A stretch of 64,000 bases of DNA, from NCBI GenBank assembly GCA_012656075.1, contig JAAKBF010000171.1, positions 62,001-126,000 on the forward strand, read 5' to 3'. How positions within the stretch are numbered: position 1 is the first letter of the stretch; every line of letters begins with the position of its first letter. The notes beneath the pieces were generated by a model, which did no database searches, was not told the DNA's origin, and was given only the letters and a program-made list of their open reading frames with translations. The translations under genes and the position numbers were made by a program. The stretch is from Phytophthora hibernalis. Its lineage: Eukaryota; Oomycota; Peronosporomycetes; Peronosporales; Peronosporaceae. This document shows, in pieces, positions 10,450 through 20,405 of the stretch.

Positions 10450-11906
10450 ATGTGGCGCTCTCCTCTTGCGCGAGCGCTTTCTAGATGCTGTAGCCGCGCT
10501 TTCTCCGTCGCACCATCAGCGTCACGTGCGTCTCCATCTGCTCCTCCGTTCGGTATCGCGTTTGATATCGACGGTGTCTTGATTCGGTATGAAAAATAAA
10601 GTTGAAAGTTGTGATACATTTCGTGGAATTTACTGTTTTGTCTGTTGGATAGTGGTGGCCACGAACTCCCGAAGGCGAAGCGCGTGCTGCAGAGTCTGCG
10701 ATCCAACAACGTGCCACATATTTTCCTGACCAATGGCGGCGGTTGCATGGAGGAGGAGAAGGCCAAGAAGCTGAGCGACGTCCTGGACCTGACCATCAAC
10801 CCGGAGCACATGGTCCTCTCGCACACGCCCATGCGGGAGATCGCCAAGACCTACGGAGGTGGGCGGGAGATGGCTGAGACGCTTCTGGGTGCAGATTTTT
10901 GATGATGTTGTGGTGTTGTAGACAAGAGGGTGCTCATCATGGGCTCGCACGATGTCTGGAATGTGGTACGCAAGTTGGTGCTTCGATGGTTGTCGATGCA
11001 CTAAATGTTCTTGTATTAATGCAGGCAAAATGCTACGGGTTCAAGAAGGTTGTGAGTGTGCAGGACTTGCTGCACCACCACCCGATGCAGTACCCGTTCA
11101 TCCCTTATAAGCAGACGTACGTTTATGAGGCGGTCGCTTTAGTTTTCGTTTCTGATTGACGATGGGTGCTGTGTATGACAGTCCCGCACCGCACCATGAA
11201 GAGCCCATTGAAGCTATCATTGTGATGCATGACCCCATTGACTGGGCGCCTGAAATTCAGGTTGCATGCGATGTGCTGATCGGAGGTGACCCGCCTGGAA
11301 GCGGATGCCCGTCGGGCAGGCAGACTCCGCTGTTCCTGAGCAACGATGACTTCATCTTCAGTGGCGCTTACCCGTTCCCCCGTTTCGCGCAAGGTACTGG
11401 CGGCTTCGCCTAAATGGTGTTCCTGTCGATCTATGTGCAGCGTGATGCTAACACTCCTTCCTTTCTTTCGTGCAGGTGCCTTCACTAGATGTCTGAAGCT
11501 TCTGTATGAAGACCTCACGGGACGCAAACTGGAGGTGACAAACTACGGCAAGCCTCACAATGTCACGTATAAGTACGTGCTTACTTGGAATCGCAGCTTT
11601 ATTTCATCCACGGTTACTTCTTGCTCACACCGCTGTTTAATCTACAGCTACGCGGAAGGACTTCTCAATTCTATCTCAGGGCAGACGGAGCCTCTGAAGC
11701 ACATGTACGGCATCGGTGACAACCCGTTGTCGGACATCCAGGGTGCTAATAATGCTGGCGATGAGTGGACTTCCGTGCTTGTTCGAACGGGCATTTTCGA
11801 CGGCTCCAAAGAACCCGAGCATAAGCCTGATGTGATCGTTGACGGAGTCTACGAGGCCATCAAGCAAATTTACAAGTGTGAGGGCATCGACGACTCCACA
11901 TTGTAA
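10450..11906 (+). CDS. HDHD5/CECR5-like HAD-superfamily phosphatase, seven exons
   Basis: Spliced exons: 10450-10586, 10653-10858, 10922-10965, 11025-11116, 11182-11393, 11476-11572 and 11648-11906. Every junction is GT..AG and keeps frame. The N-terminus (MWRSPLARALSRCCSRAF) is Arg/Ser-rich without acidic residues, a likely mitochondrial presequence. HAD motifs: AFDIDGVLIRGG (motif I, nucleophile Asp; exon 1/2 junction), FLTNGGG (motif II), and GIGDNPLSDIQGANNAG near the C-terminus (motif IV). The cap region between them contains VMHDPIDWAPEIQVACD and LFLSNDDFIFS, typical of the CECR5/HDHD5 class IIA group. The substrate is unknown. The gene is intact, which makes it a good internal control for splice patterns in this window. 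Confidence 0.9.
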
Positions 11907-12035
11907 ACGCGAGACGCAAACGAAACCTGACGTGTGAACGGGGCCATCCTTGGATTAATAGAACTGTGCTTTTGCGCTCGCTTAGTTGTCTGAGGTGCCA
12001 ATGTTAAACAACCGGAGACTTGAGTTTGCTTTAAT

Positions 12036-13690
12036 TCAATAGTGCGAAGATTTCTCCGCTGCAAGATTTCGAAGCCAGACGCTAAATTCTTGAAGGACAG
12101 CGCGCTCTTGCATAACACTAAGATTCACTGGCCGTCGTTGATCCTGTCGAGTTGATTGATCGAATCCGTTCTTGGTCATGATACCGGGTGGTATTGGCGG
12201 TAACATTTCATAGTCGTCATCATCACCTGCAGACTCACTGTACTCTTCCTCGCAAAACAAGCCTGCAGAGGTTGGAGACAGCGCTGCGCGGCCGTCGCTG
12301 ACATCACTAAGACGCCGGTTATTTTGAATGCCTTCTGGTTGCTGTCCAACTTGTAGCTGATGCACCGAAGTCTGTGGGGCGTCTTTCTCTTCTTCGGCCA
12401 AGTTCACAGCCATTGCAGTATGTAGCAGTGACCGACTGAGAATGGTGAGTTCAGGATCGCCAACTCCTTCAGTGTTCCTTGCGTCGTACGCATTGGTCAC
12501 CGTGAACTCAACACTTGGCAGCATTGTCTCATCTACGTATTCGTCAAGTATCTCCAAAACCGGCAATTTGTTGAGTGCTTGTCTTGTGTACTTCCTCTTG
12601 GCAAATGTTGGCGTGACAGCAGCTTGCTCTGCTGGATGACAGTACTCCATCTGAGTGGAAGTGCGTTTAGTCATGGTAACTGGTGGGATGTCATCCATTG
12701 CCGAATCCTTCCGCTGGGTTGACTTAGAGCGGGTCATAGGCGCACTTCTTGAGAGCAACTCCAACGCGGAAGGGCTTTGCGTCGGTGTGTTGGTCGGCGT
12801 TTCCGACTCACTCGATGTGCTTCCAGCCTTCACACGAGATGACCGTCTAATAGTCTTGCGCTGAGAGGTGATATTCGCACGCACGCTGCTGTCATCAGCA
12901 CCGACGCCTGTAAACCCGAGCATCTTCGTGGCAGACACGAAGGTCTCGGTGTTTCGGCACTGATGACACGCACAGCGCGAGGTACACGCCACTCCAGCTT
13001 GGTGGCACTCGCAATAGTTCTTCATGCAGCCACTTTTCCGGCAATTGCATCCTCGTAGATGCTGGCTCGAGTCGTTCGCCACCTTGGGCTTGAAGGCCAT
13101 TGGGTTCCGGAAAGAATCGCAGACACGGCCCGATCTCGCTCCGCCAGCGTCTCGGGCTTGTTCTTGCATCCCTCGCAATTGCAGCGATGGTCGCACATGC
13201 GCTGGGCCGTTAGACACTCGCAGTAGAGCTTGAGGCAATTGGATTTCTTACAGCTACAGCCCTTGGTTTTCTCTGGTGGAGTCCGTGCGGGACACCCTTT
13301 GCACTGGCAGCGACTAGAGCAGCCTCCGCCCAGACTCAAGCATGGACACTCTGAGGTGCAGACTCCGTCTGTGCAGACACACACGGGTCTGGATGAGATG
13401 TCATCCATAGCCACTGCAGTATTCCTCTCTGTAGGGATCGTGGACGCTGACTCCGTCTCTGCGGCTCTGGGGGTCGCCAGAGACGGCCGGGAGCTCTTCT
13501 GTGTGCGCTTCTCGATGGCTCGGATGGCCCGCGCGATCTCTTCGTCGTTGTGCACCTGGTTCTTGCAGCCTGTGCACCGGCAGTACTCTCCGCAGCGGAT
13601 CCCGGACGTGAAGCACTCGCAATAGTACTTGAGGCAGGCAGACTTCTTGCAATTGCAGCCGCGCCGCCGACTGCTGGGCGCTGCGTCTTC
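12036..13690 (-). CDS. CXC/CRC-domain protein (TSO1/tesmin/LIN54 type) with four Cys-rich blocks; one frameshift
   Basis: DNA-binding CXC domains, normally in cell-cycle or developmental regulators. On the minus strand: block 1 GCNCKKSACLKYYCECF (13560-13660), block 2 degenerate VCVCTDGVCTSECPCLS, block 3 GCSCKKSNCLKLYCECL, block 4 GCNCRKSGCMKNYCECH. Between blocks 3 and 4 lies the RNPMAFKPK linker that defines the CRC tandem. The frame breaks at 13107-13110: adding one C to TCCGG restores SRNPMAFKP. A Ser/Thr-rich low-complexity tail of about 250 residues follows and stops at 12036. The first exon is not fixed; an AG acceptor at about 13691 suggests an intron and a short upstream exon that I could not place. 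The 5' side is AT-rich. Confidence 0.8.
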
Positions 13691-14068
13691 CTCCTACACA
13701 AGCAGAGCACATATACATTGGTGAGCTGAAGGATGGAGACTCAGAGAACGATATATGCAGGTAGGTCTCATTACGCTCATGGGGGAACTGGCCGCGAAAT
13801 TTGAAGGTTGGCAGAAAATTTGATTTGAATTTGAATTTACGCATTCAAAATTGCGCCAAAGTGCGATCGGATCTGACGAGGAATCCTTCACTGAAGATAA
13901 CATGATGAAGGAAACTACTGTAGATGAAGGATGAAGGTTTCCAAAGAGCGTAATGCCTCGATTAGGTTTCTGCTTAGCAATGCTAAGCTAAAAGGTGAGT
14001 AGCTCGACGCCACAAAGACACTATAGATCTACGTGGCAAATGACTATACCCGGGGTTGGAAGACATGC

Positions 14069-15028
14069 TTAGTAGTCCTCGTCACCTCCGCCGAACATGT
14101 CCATGCCGCCACCCATGTCGACCTCCTCTTCCTCCTCAACGGCCTCCACCTTCTTCTCCTCAGTGGAACCAGCGGCGCCACCAGCGGGGGCAGCCACGGC
14201 GAAAGCCGACGGGTCGGCCAGGAAGGCCTTGTAGGGCTCGGCCTTCTCGAACGAGAACTCCTCGCACTCAACAGCGATGGCCACCAGGTCCTTGAAGGCG
14301 TTGGCAATCGAGTGGGGGATCGAGGCGAGCGTGGGCAGGCCCAGCTCCAGCGACATGGCGGCCACGTTGCGCAGACCAGCCGCGAACTTGGCGCAGAGGT
14401 CGGCCTCCGTCAGGTCCAGCACAGCCGGGTCGAAGATGGAGCCGTTGTCGTACACCTGCTCGATCACGAGACCGTACGAGAAAGGCTTGATGTCCAGCTT
14501 CTGCAGCAGAGCGGCCTCGGAGTTTCCGACCTTCTCGCCCTTGCGGGTGAGCAGCACCTCCGTGACGATCTCAATCTGACCCTTCTGAATCTTGGTGGCG
14601 ATCTGAAGAGCCTGGAAGAAGGACGTCTGGCCGGGGTCGGCGCCCGTGGGTCCAGGGGGCACGATCACGTCCACGGGGGCGATGGAGCCTACACGGGCCG
14701 GAGCGGGCACGCGGTTGGACTCGAGCAGCTCACGGATCTCGGACAGGTCGTCGTTCGTGAACACGAAGCCAACGTTGCCCTTGAGGAACGGGATGAAGTC
14801 GGCGAGCGGGTGGCCCGGGTTCTTCTTGACGAAGGTGTTGAATACCTTGCGCATGAGCGTGTTCTTGCCCATGAGCACCTCACCACGGCCGCGCATCACG
14901 AAACGGATCTGCTGCATCTGAGCCGAACCAACATTGTCCACACCGACCAGGAAGATCTTGGTGTAGTTCTCGAGCAGATTCTCAAGCTTCTCGAAGTACT
15001 CGAGCTTACGTTCCTGAGAGAGACCCAT
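14069..15028 (-). CDS. RPLP0: 60S acidic ribosomal protein P0 (uL10)
   Basis: 319 residues, complete, from MGLSQERKLEYFEKLENLL. The rRNA-binding domain is recognisable: VGVDNVGSAQMQQIR, GKNTLMRK, PGHPLADF, GNVGFVFTN, followed by PARVGSIAPVDVIVPPGPTG. An Ala-rich hinge (AFAVAAPAGGAAGS) and an acidic segment (EEKKVEAVEEEEEVD) lead to the tail. The protein forms the base of the ribosomal P-stalk that binds P1/P2 dimers and recruits translational GTPases. The last residues read GGGMDMFGGGDEDY; the usual eukaryotic ending (acidic, then GFGLFD) is absent. It is divergent from the cytidylyltransferase gene, with 358 bp between. Confidence 0.97.
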   Translation of the reverse strand: MGLSQERKLEYFEKLENLLENYTKIFLVGVDNVGSAQMQQIRFVMRGRGEVLMGKNTLMRKVFNTFVKKNPGHPLADFIPFLKGNVGFVFTNDDLSEIRELLESNRVPAPARVGSIAPVDVIVPPGPTGADPGQTSFFQALQIATKIQKGQIEIVTEVLLTRKGEKVGNSEAALLQKLDIKPFSYGLVIEQVYDNGSIFDPAVLDLTEADLCAKFAAGLRNVAAMSLELGLPTLASIPHSIANAFKDLVAIAVECEEFSFEKAEPYKAFLADPSAFAVAAPAGGAAGSTEEKKVEAVEEEEEVDMGGGMDMFGGGDEDY

Positions 15029-15386
15029 GGCAAAGAAAGACGCAGTCGCTTTAACCAGTTAAGGAGACTTGCGCTTGATTTGGAAATGCATCGGGCGTAG
15101 GTATCCCCCAAAGTGTCGAGCGCTCGCTTCCACCAGTTTCCACGAGCTAACACTTAGAAGATTATGAAACAGAAGCTTCCCTCACAATACTCCGCATGCA
15201 GTGGTTTGTAAGTGGAGCTGAATACGACGATTTCATTGGCTACTTGCGACCAAAGGTTACATGTAGCTTTCGGTGTACGTGTACCCAGGGTACGCACGTC
15301 ACGCCATACGTACCCTACACATTTGTCTTCCGATCTCATTGTGAAGCCAAGTGTAGCTGCTCGTCTCCCCCTTGTTCCTCCTATTG
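15029..15386. promoter_or_regulatory. Shared intergenic region of two divergent housekeeping genes
   Basis: 358 bp between the start codons of uL10 (minus) and ethanolamine-phosphate cytidylyltransferase (plus). It must contain both 5' regions. I see no TATA box or oomycete initiator core that I could place with confidence. Confidence 0.4.
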
Positions 15387-16810
15387 ATGCCCATGTCGGA
15401 GGCGCTCGCGAGTCGCGTAGTGCTGTACGTACACGAGCTGCTGCACTCTCCAGCCGCGGACGAGCTCATGGAGCACGCGCACCGGCTGTTCGCGCGCATG
15501 GGCTTCCCAGAGCCGTATCCGGACGCCGAGCGCCTGGCCATTGCGCTGCTCACGGGCGCGTTTACGCTGCTGGCGTACTTTGTGCTGTTCGGTAAGCGCC
15601 ATCGTCGACGGAGACACGCGCTGCAGGAGGAGCTCGACAGCGCCTACCGGAAGGTGCAGGAGCTGCAGGACCGCATGGCGCAGATGGACGTGGAGGAGCG
15701 CGATTCGCCCCCAAGCACCAGATCCGCATCTGGATGGACGGTGCCTTCGACATGATGCACTACGGACACATGAACGCCTTCCGTCAGGCCAGATCTCTGG
15801 GTACGTACCTCGTGGTGGGCGTCAACGACGACGAGTCCATCACGGCCTGCAAGGGTGCGCCGCCTGTGCTCAACAACGAGGAGCGCATCGCTTCTGTGGA
15901 AGGCTGCAAGTTCGTGGACGTGGTGGAGCCACACTGCCCCTACATCATGAACGAGGAGTATCTGCAGCGCATGATCAAGAAGCACCGCATCGACTACGTG
16001 GTGCACGGAGACGACCCGTGCATCGTGGACGGCAAGGACGTGTACGAGTCGGCGCAGAAGCTCGGCAAGTACCGCACCATCCCGCGCACGGAAGGCGTGT
16101 CCACCAGCGACATCCTCGGCCGCATGCTCGTGATGCACAAGACGCACCACACGCACGACCACTTTGCGGTCAACGGTCAACTCTCGTCCAGGATGCTGCA
16201 GGACAAGGAGACGGCCAAGGCCAAGGAGCGCCCGTCCAAGTTCCTCACGACGAACCGCATGCTGCGACTTTTCTCCGTAGGCAACCACGAGCCACTCAAG
16301 ACGGACAAGGTTGTGTACATTGACGGCGCCTTCGACATGTTCCACGCGGGCCACGTCGAGATCCTGCGGCTGGCCAAGCAGCAGGGCTCGTACCTGATTG
16401 TCGGCGTGCACAACGACAGCGTCGTGAACGCGCACCGCGGACTCAACTACCCGATTATGAACCTCCACGAGCGAGTTCTCAGCGTGCTGGGCTGCAAATT
16501 CGTGGATGACGTGCTGATCGACGCGCCGTGGCAGGTGACGCCCGAGATGGTGGCGTCGCTCAGTATTTCGGTCGTCGTGCACGGCACACACCGCGACCAA
16601 CACCACCTGCCCGAGTTCTCGCTCGAGGAGCACTACGAGCACGCGCGCAAGGCTGGCATCTTCAAGTTGATCGAGAGCCCCATCAAGCTGGACGTGAACG
16701 ACATCGTGGCCCGTATCAACGACAACCGCGAGCGCTTTGAGAAGAAGTTCGTGAGCAAGATGAAGTCCGAGGAGGAGTACTACGCGGACCGCTACGGCAA
16801 GAAGAAGTAG
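15387..16810 (+). CDS. PCYT2: Ethanolamine-phosphate cytidylyltransferase with N-terminal membrane anchor; one frameshift
   Basis: CDP-ethanolamine branch of the Kennedy pathway: phosphoethanolamine + CTP gives CDP-ethanolamine. Two cytidylyltransferase folds are present, each with its HxGH motif (HYGHMNAFRQA and HAGHVEILRLA). The signature RTEGVSTSD lies in the first fold. The second fold is linked by a basic segment near KAKERPSKF. The N-terminus (ATG at 15387 or 15393) has a hydrophobic helix, IALLTGAFTLLAYFVLFG, then HRRRR and a short coiled coil. The enzyme is therefore predicted to be membrane anchored with the catalytic part after the basic stretch, as in plants and unlike animals. The frame is lost in the C run at 15708-15712; one more C gives SPPKHQIRIWMDGAFD, so I treat it as a sequence error. 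It ends YYADRYGKKK. Confidence 0.92.
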
Positions 16811-17002
16811 GAAGACCGCGCGTGGTTTGTCGTGGATAGGAGAGCTCAATCAGTTGGAGAGCTCAGTTGACTACATGTATTGCTCTATCCAATTGCCTTG
16901 AGCAGCTTCAGGCGCCACGTCAGAACCTGCTTCTCGTCTCTTATTCGAAATAGATCCATCAGGCGACGAGTCGCGGAAGTCTAAGATCACTTTAAAGTTT
17001 TC

Positions 17003-17970
17003 ATGCTGAGACGTACGTGTCCCTTGCCACCGTCTCTCCACCACCCTCCTAACGCTGTTGATGCTATCACTTCAGGTGCCGTGCTGCTGCATCGGTCGCT
17101 CCCTCGCCAGCAGCTCGCGTCGCTCCTCCGTAGGCAGAGCACTTTGACCCCTCGAGTGGACGAGCGCGTCGCCTGTCTGCGGTCCACCCCCAACGCCGCT
17201 CGTTCCCTCGCTCTGCTGTCGCTGTCCGCCGTCGCTCTGGCCTCGGCGTCCTGCGCGTCAAGCTCCCAATGGAGTCGTCCGATGCGGTGAAAGCGGAGGA
17301 GCTGTACAACGACAACGCGTTCGATCGGCGTGAGCTGCTCGCCAAGCTCAAGGAGATGCATGCCGCGCACCCGGAGGACGTGGGTGTGATCTGGCGCCTC
17401 ACGCGCGCAGCCTACGACGTGTCCAACCTGAAGGCCACGAGCGCCGACGAGAAGAAGACGCTCACGTACTACGCGCGCGACGTGATCCAGCAAGGGCTGG
17501 AGCTCACGAAGGACGTGGCGGCAGTGCACAACTGGTACGGCATCATCCTGTCGTCTATCGGCGACTACGAAGGCTCCAAGGCGTCTATCGCCAACTCGTT
17601 CGTGATCAAGAGCCACTGGGAGACGGCGGTGCAGCTCAACCCGGCCAACCCCACGACGTACTACCTGCTGGGTCGCTGGTGCATCGCCATCGCCGACCTG
17701 TCGTGGCTCGAGCGCAAGGCGGCGGCGGTTCTCTTCGGTTCTCCGCCCGAGTCTTCGTACGACGAGGCATTGAGTTTCCTCCTTAAGTCGGAGCAGTTGA
17801 CGCCAGACTCGTGGATGAAGCGCTCGCTGCTCATCGCGAACGTGTACGAGAAGAAGAAGGACTACGCGACGGCCAAGGAATGGGCGAATAAGGCGCTGGC
17901 CATCCCCGTGACGTCGGAGGAGGACGAAATCGCTCAAGAAGAGGCCCAGGCGCTGCTGAAGAAGCTGTAG
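17003..17970 (+). CDS. Regulator of microtubule dynamics (RMD/FAM82)-type TPR protein, probably with mitochondrial presequence; one frameshift
   Basis: The core frame from 17269 (MESSDAVKAEELYND) encodes the TPR-like RMD fold: WRLTRAAYDVSN, AAVHNWYGIILSSIGDYEG, NPTTYYLLGRWC, ADLSWLERKAAA and VYEKKKDYATAKEWANKAL, in the family's order and spacing. An upstream frame from 17003 starts MLRRTCPLPPSLHH, is rich in Arg/Ser/Leu, poor in acidic residues, and ends in a hydrophobic stretch (LALLSLSAVALASASCA). One extra C in the run at 17265-17267 fuses the two frames. The N-terminal part looks like a mitochondrial presequence or anchor, and human RMDN3 is a mitochondrial outer-membrane protein. The fusion is inference; the TPR core is firm. 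Confidence 0.75.
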
Positions 17971-18270
17971 ATAAGTGCCAACCGGTAGTTAGCTTCAAGC
18001 CATTATTGTGCACATGAAACGTCGCCCAAGGGACCAAATGGATCTTGGCCATACAAACGTGTCGTGTTTCTGGCGATCTTCCCGCCAATAGAGATACGCT
18101 CTGTTATTGGTGGAAAGTTGCAAGCTATTTCCATCTTAATAACCAATAGTCGCGTCCAATAAGGGGAGGGTGGTTATTGACTGACTCCAGTATTGCCTGC
18201 CCCGCCTCGTCCTGCTCGTGGAGAAGCCAAGGCTGAGCCACCCCCTCGTCGCTGGTCCCTTGCCGCCGCC
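17971..18270. other. Intergenic, no gene seen
   Basis: 300 bp between the RMD-type gene and the TBL1 gene. It contains several CCAAT/ATTGG boxes on both strands (for example CCAATAG near 18087 and ACCAATAG near 18142), which may be promoter elements for the TBL1 gene. No open frame looks coding. Confidence 0.4.
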
Positions 18271-20076
18271 ATGGCGATCACGTCGGACGAGGTGAACTTC
18301 CTCGTGTACCGGTACCTGCAGGAGTCTGGCTTCCTGCACTCGGCCTTCACGTTCGCGTACGAGAGTCAATTGGCCAAGTCGCGCGTCCTCCAGACAGAGC
18401 TGCCGCCTGGAGCGCTCGTGTCTTTCCTGCAGAAGGGGCTGCAGTATGTGGGCATCGAGGCGCACATCAACGAGGACGGCACGGAGCGAGAGTGCGACGG
18501 AGACCTGTCCCTGCTGAGTCCGCATCTGTGTCGTGTGGCGCAGTCGGCGTCCAGTAGCGCCAGGTCCTTCAAGGCGTCCAACAAACGGAAGCGGAAGGGC
18601 GACGGCTCACCTGATGCGGTGGACGGTACGAAAGGTAGGTCCAGAGTGCAGAGGGGATAAAGTTCTGGAGGTATTGATGTGGTACTGGACTTGTCTTGCA
18701 GAGATGAACGGCGTGGAGAAAGTAGACAAACAGGCGCTCGTGCTGCTGAGCGGTCACGAGAAGGAGGTGTACGCGTGCTCGTGGAACCCCGTGAAGAACG
18801 TGTTGGTCTCGGGCTCGAGCGACTCGACGGCGCGGATCTGGACGCTGCCCAGCAAAGTGGAGAGTGACAAGCCTGCCGTTGCTACGGTGCTGAACCACGG
18901 CACGGGACCACACAAGGACGTCACGACACTCGAGTGGAACGTACGTGCTGTGCTTTGGTGTTTTTAGGATTGGATCTGACGGGTTACGGCAGTGTGATGG
19001 ATCTTTGCTGGCCTCAGGAACGTACAATGGCAAGACGCGGATCTGGAACGCGGACGGAGAGATGAAACACATTTTCAGTACCACAACGGACCGGTGTTTG
19101 CCACGCGGTGGAGCAAGACCGGCCTGTTCCTGCTCAGTGCGAGCTTTGACAAGAGCGTGGTTGTATGGGACGCTACTACTGAAACGAAACGGCAACAGCT
19201 CAAGCTGCACGACGACCCAATCCTGGACGCGTCCTGGAAAGATGACGCTACTTTTGCTACCTGCTCGTCCGATATGAGTATCTGCGTCGCTCGCGTGGGA
19301 GAAACAAAAGCTGACATGGTCCTGCGGGGCCACAAGGACGCGATCAACTCGGTCAAATGGGACCCGTCTGGTCGGTATTTGGCCTCATGCTCAGACGACT
19401 ATACGGTGAAGATTTGGGACCCGTCTAAGGCTGTGAAGACTAAGGACGCAGCGGATGGCGAGGCCATGGAAGTAGAAGGCAGCGAAACCAACAAGAAGGA
19501 GGCAGAAGGTGATTCGGCAAGCGCAACGGCGCTGGTATACACTCTTCAAGAACACAAGAAGGAGGTGTACACGTTCCGTTGGAGTTGTACGGGGCCAGGC
19601 ACATCGCTGCCTGACCAGCCGTTGACTCTCGCTAGTGCATCGTTTGATGGTACCGTGAAGCTGTGGGACGCCGAGTCTGGGTCCTGTAGGAGAACATTTG
19701 ATCACCAGTACGTGGCGCGTCGTGTGCAGTTGATGTATGCCTTTTGATGTTGATACTGATGCTGTTGATGTGCTGTTGCAGGTATCCAGTATATGGTGTT
19801 GCGTTTAGCCCGGATGGGGAATACTTGGCTAGTGGAACAGTAGGGGAATGATCAACGTCTGGTCACTAAAGGTGCGTCGACCGCAAACTTTGCGAAAGCT
19901 GTTAATGTGTCGTCACTAACTCGGAACAATTGTTCTATCTGGCGCAGGACGGGTCCTTAGTGAAGACGTATCAAGCAAATGGCGATATCTACGAGGTCAA
20001 CTGGAACAAGCAGGGCGACCAGATCGCCGCGTGCGTGTCCAGCGGTGACGTCGCAATTATCAATTTTCGATTGTAG
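18271..20076 (+). CDS. TBL1/TBL1XR1-type LisH-WD40 protein; two homopolymer frameshifts
   Basis: Scaffold subunit of NCoR/SMRT-like or SET3-like histone deacetylase complexes in other eukaryotes. Exons: 18271-18634, 18702-18940, 18993-19707, 19782-19871 and 19948-20076, all GT..AG. The N-terminal LisH motif is MAITSDEVNFLVYRYLQESG; a basic KRKRKGD linker follows. The WD40 repeats include SGHEKEVYACSWNPVKN with SDSTARIWTL, NGKTRIWN, NGPVFATRWSKTG with DKSVVVWD, GHKDAINSVKWDPSG with DDYTVKIWD, EHKKEVYTFRW with FDGTVKLWD, and a last VNWNKQGDQIAACVSSGDV. The frame is lost in the T run at 19072-19075 and in the G run at 19843-19846; one base added at each restores the WD pattern. The acidic/Ala insert between repeats (GEAMEVEGSETNKKEAEGDS) is not typical of animal TBL1. 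Confidence 0.88.
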
Positions 20077-20405
20077 TATTTACCCAGGAACACATGCAAG
20101 TCAGCAAGGGCATCCGTGGCCGAACCAGCCACGAGGACCCCCGGCCATCCCTCCAGGAGGAAGCAGTCGCAACTTTGCAGCGCCCGACGTCCGACTCATA
20201 AGGACAAGAGCATAAACACCCGTTCACCCCGCGTTTCGCCTCCCGTTGCCATGATTCCAACTGATCTGTAATAATATTGAACATCACAACAGTGGTCCTC
20301 GAGCGTCCATCCCATGTAGACAAAGCACCGGACTCTTCAGCCATCTTTTCAGCCAATCACGTCATCCGAGCTGCCTTATTGTCGAATCGTTGGACAAGTC
20401 GCTGC
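20077..20405. other. Intergenic, no gene seen
   Basis: About 330 bp between the TBL1 stop and the ATG of the Cys/His-repeat gene. No coding signal. Likely holds the terminator of one gene and the promoter of the next, transcribed in the same direction. Confidence 0.4.

Noticed and set aside
14033..15100. 355-codon plus-strand frame opposite uL10
   Set aside because: Shadow of a strongly biased housekeeping gene; its His/Leu/Val-rich composition has no family match.
15644..16849. 401-codon minus-strand frame opposite the cytidylyltransferase
   Set aside because: Antisense shadow of the conserved plus-strand gene with HxGH motifs.
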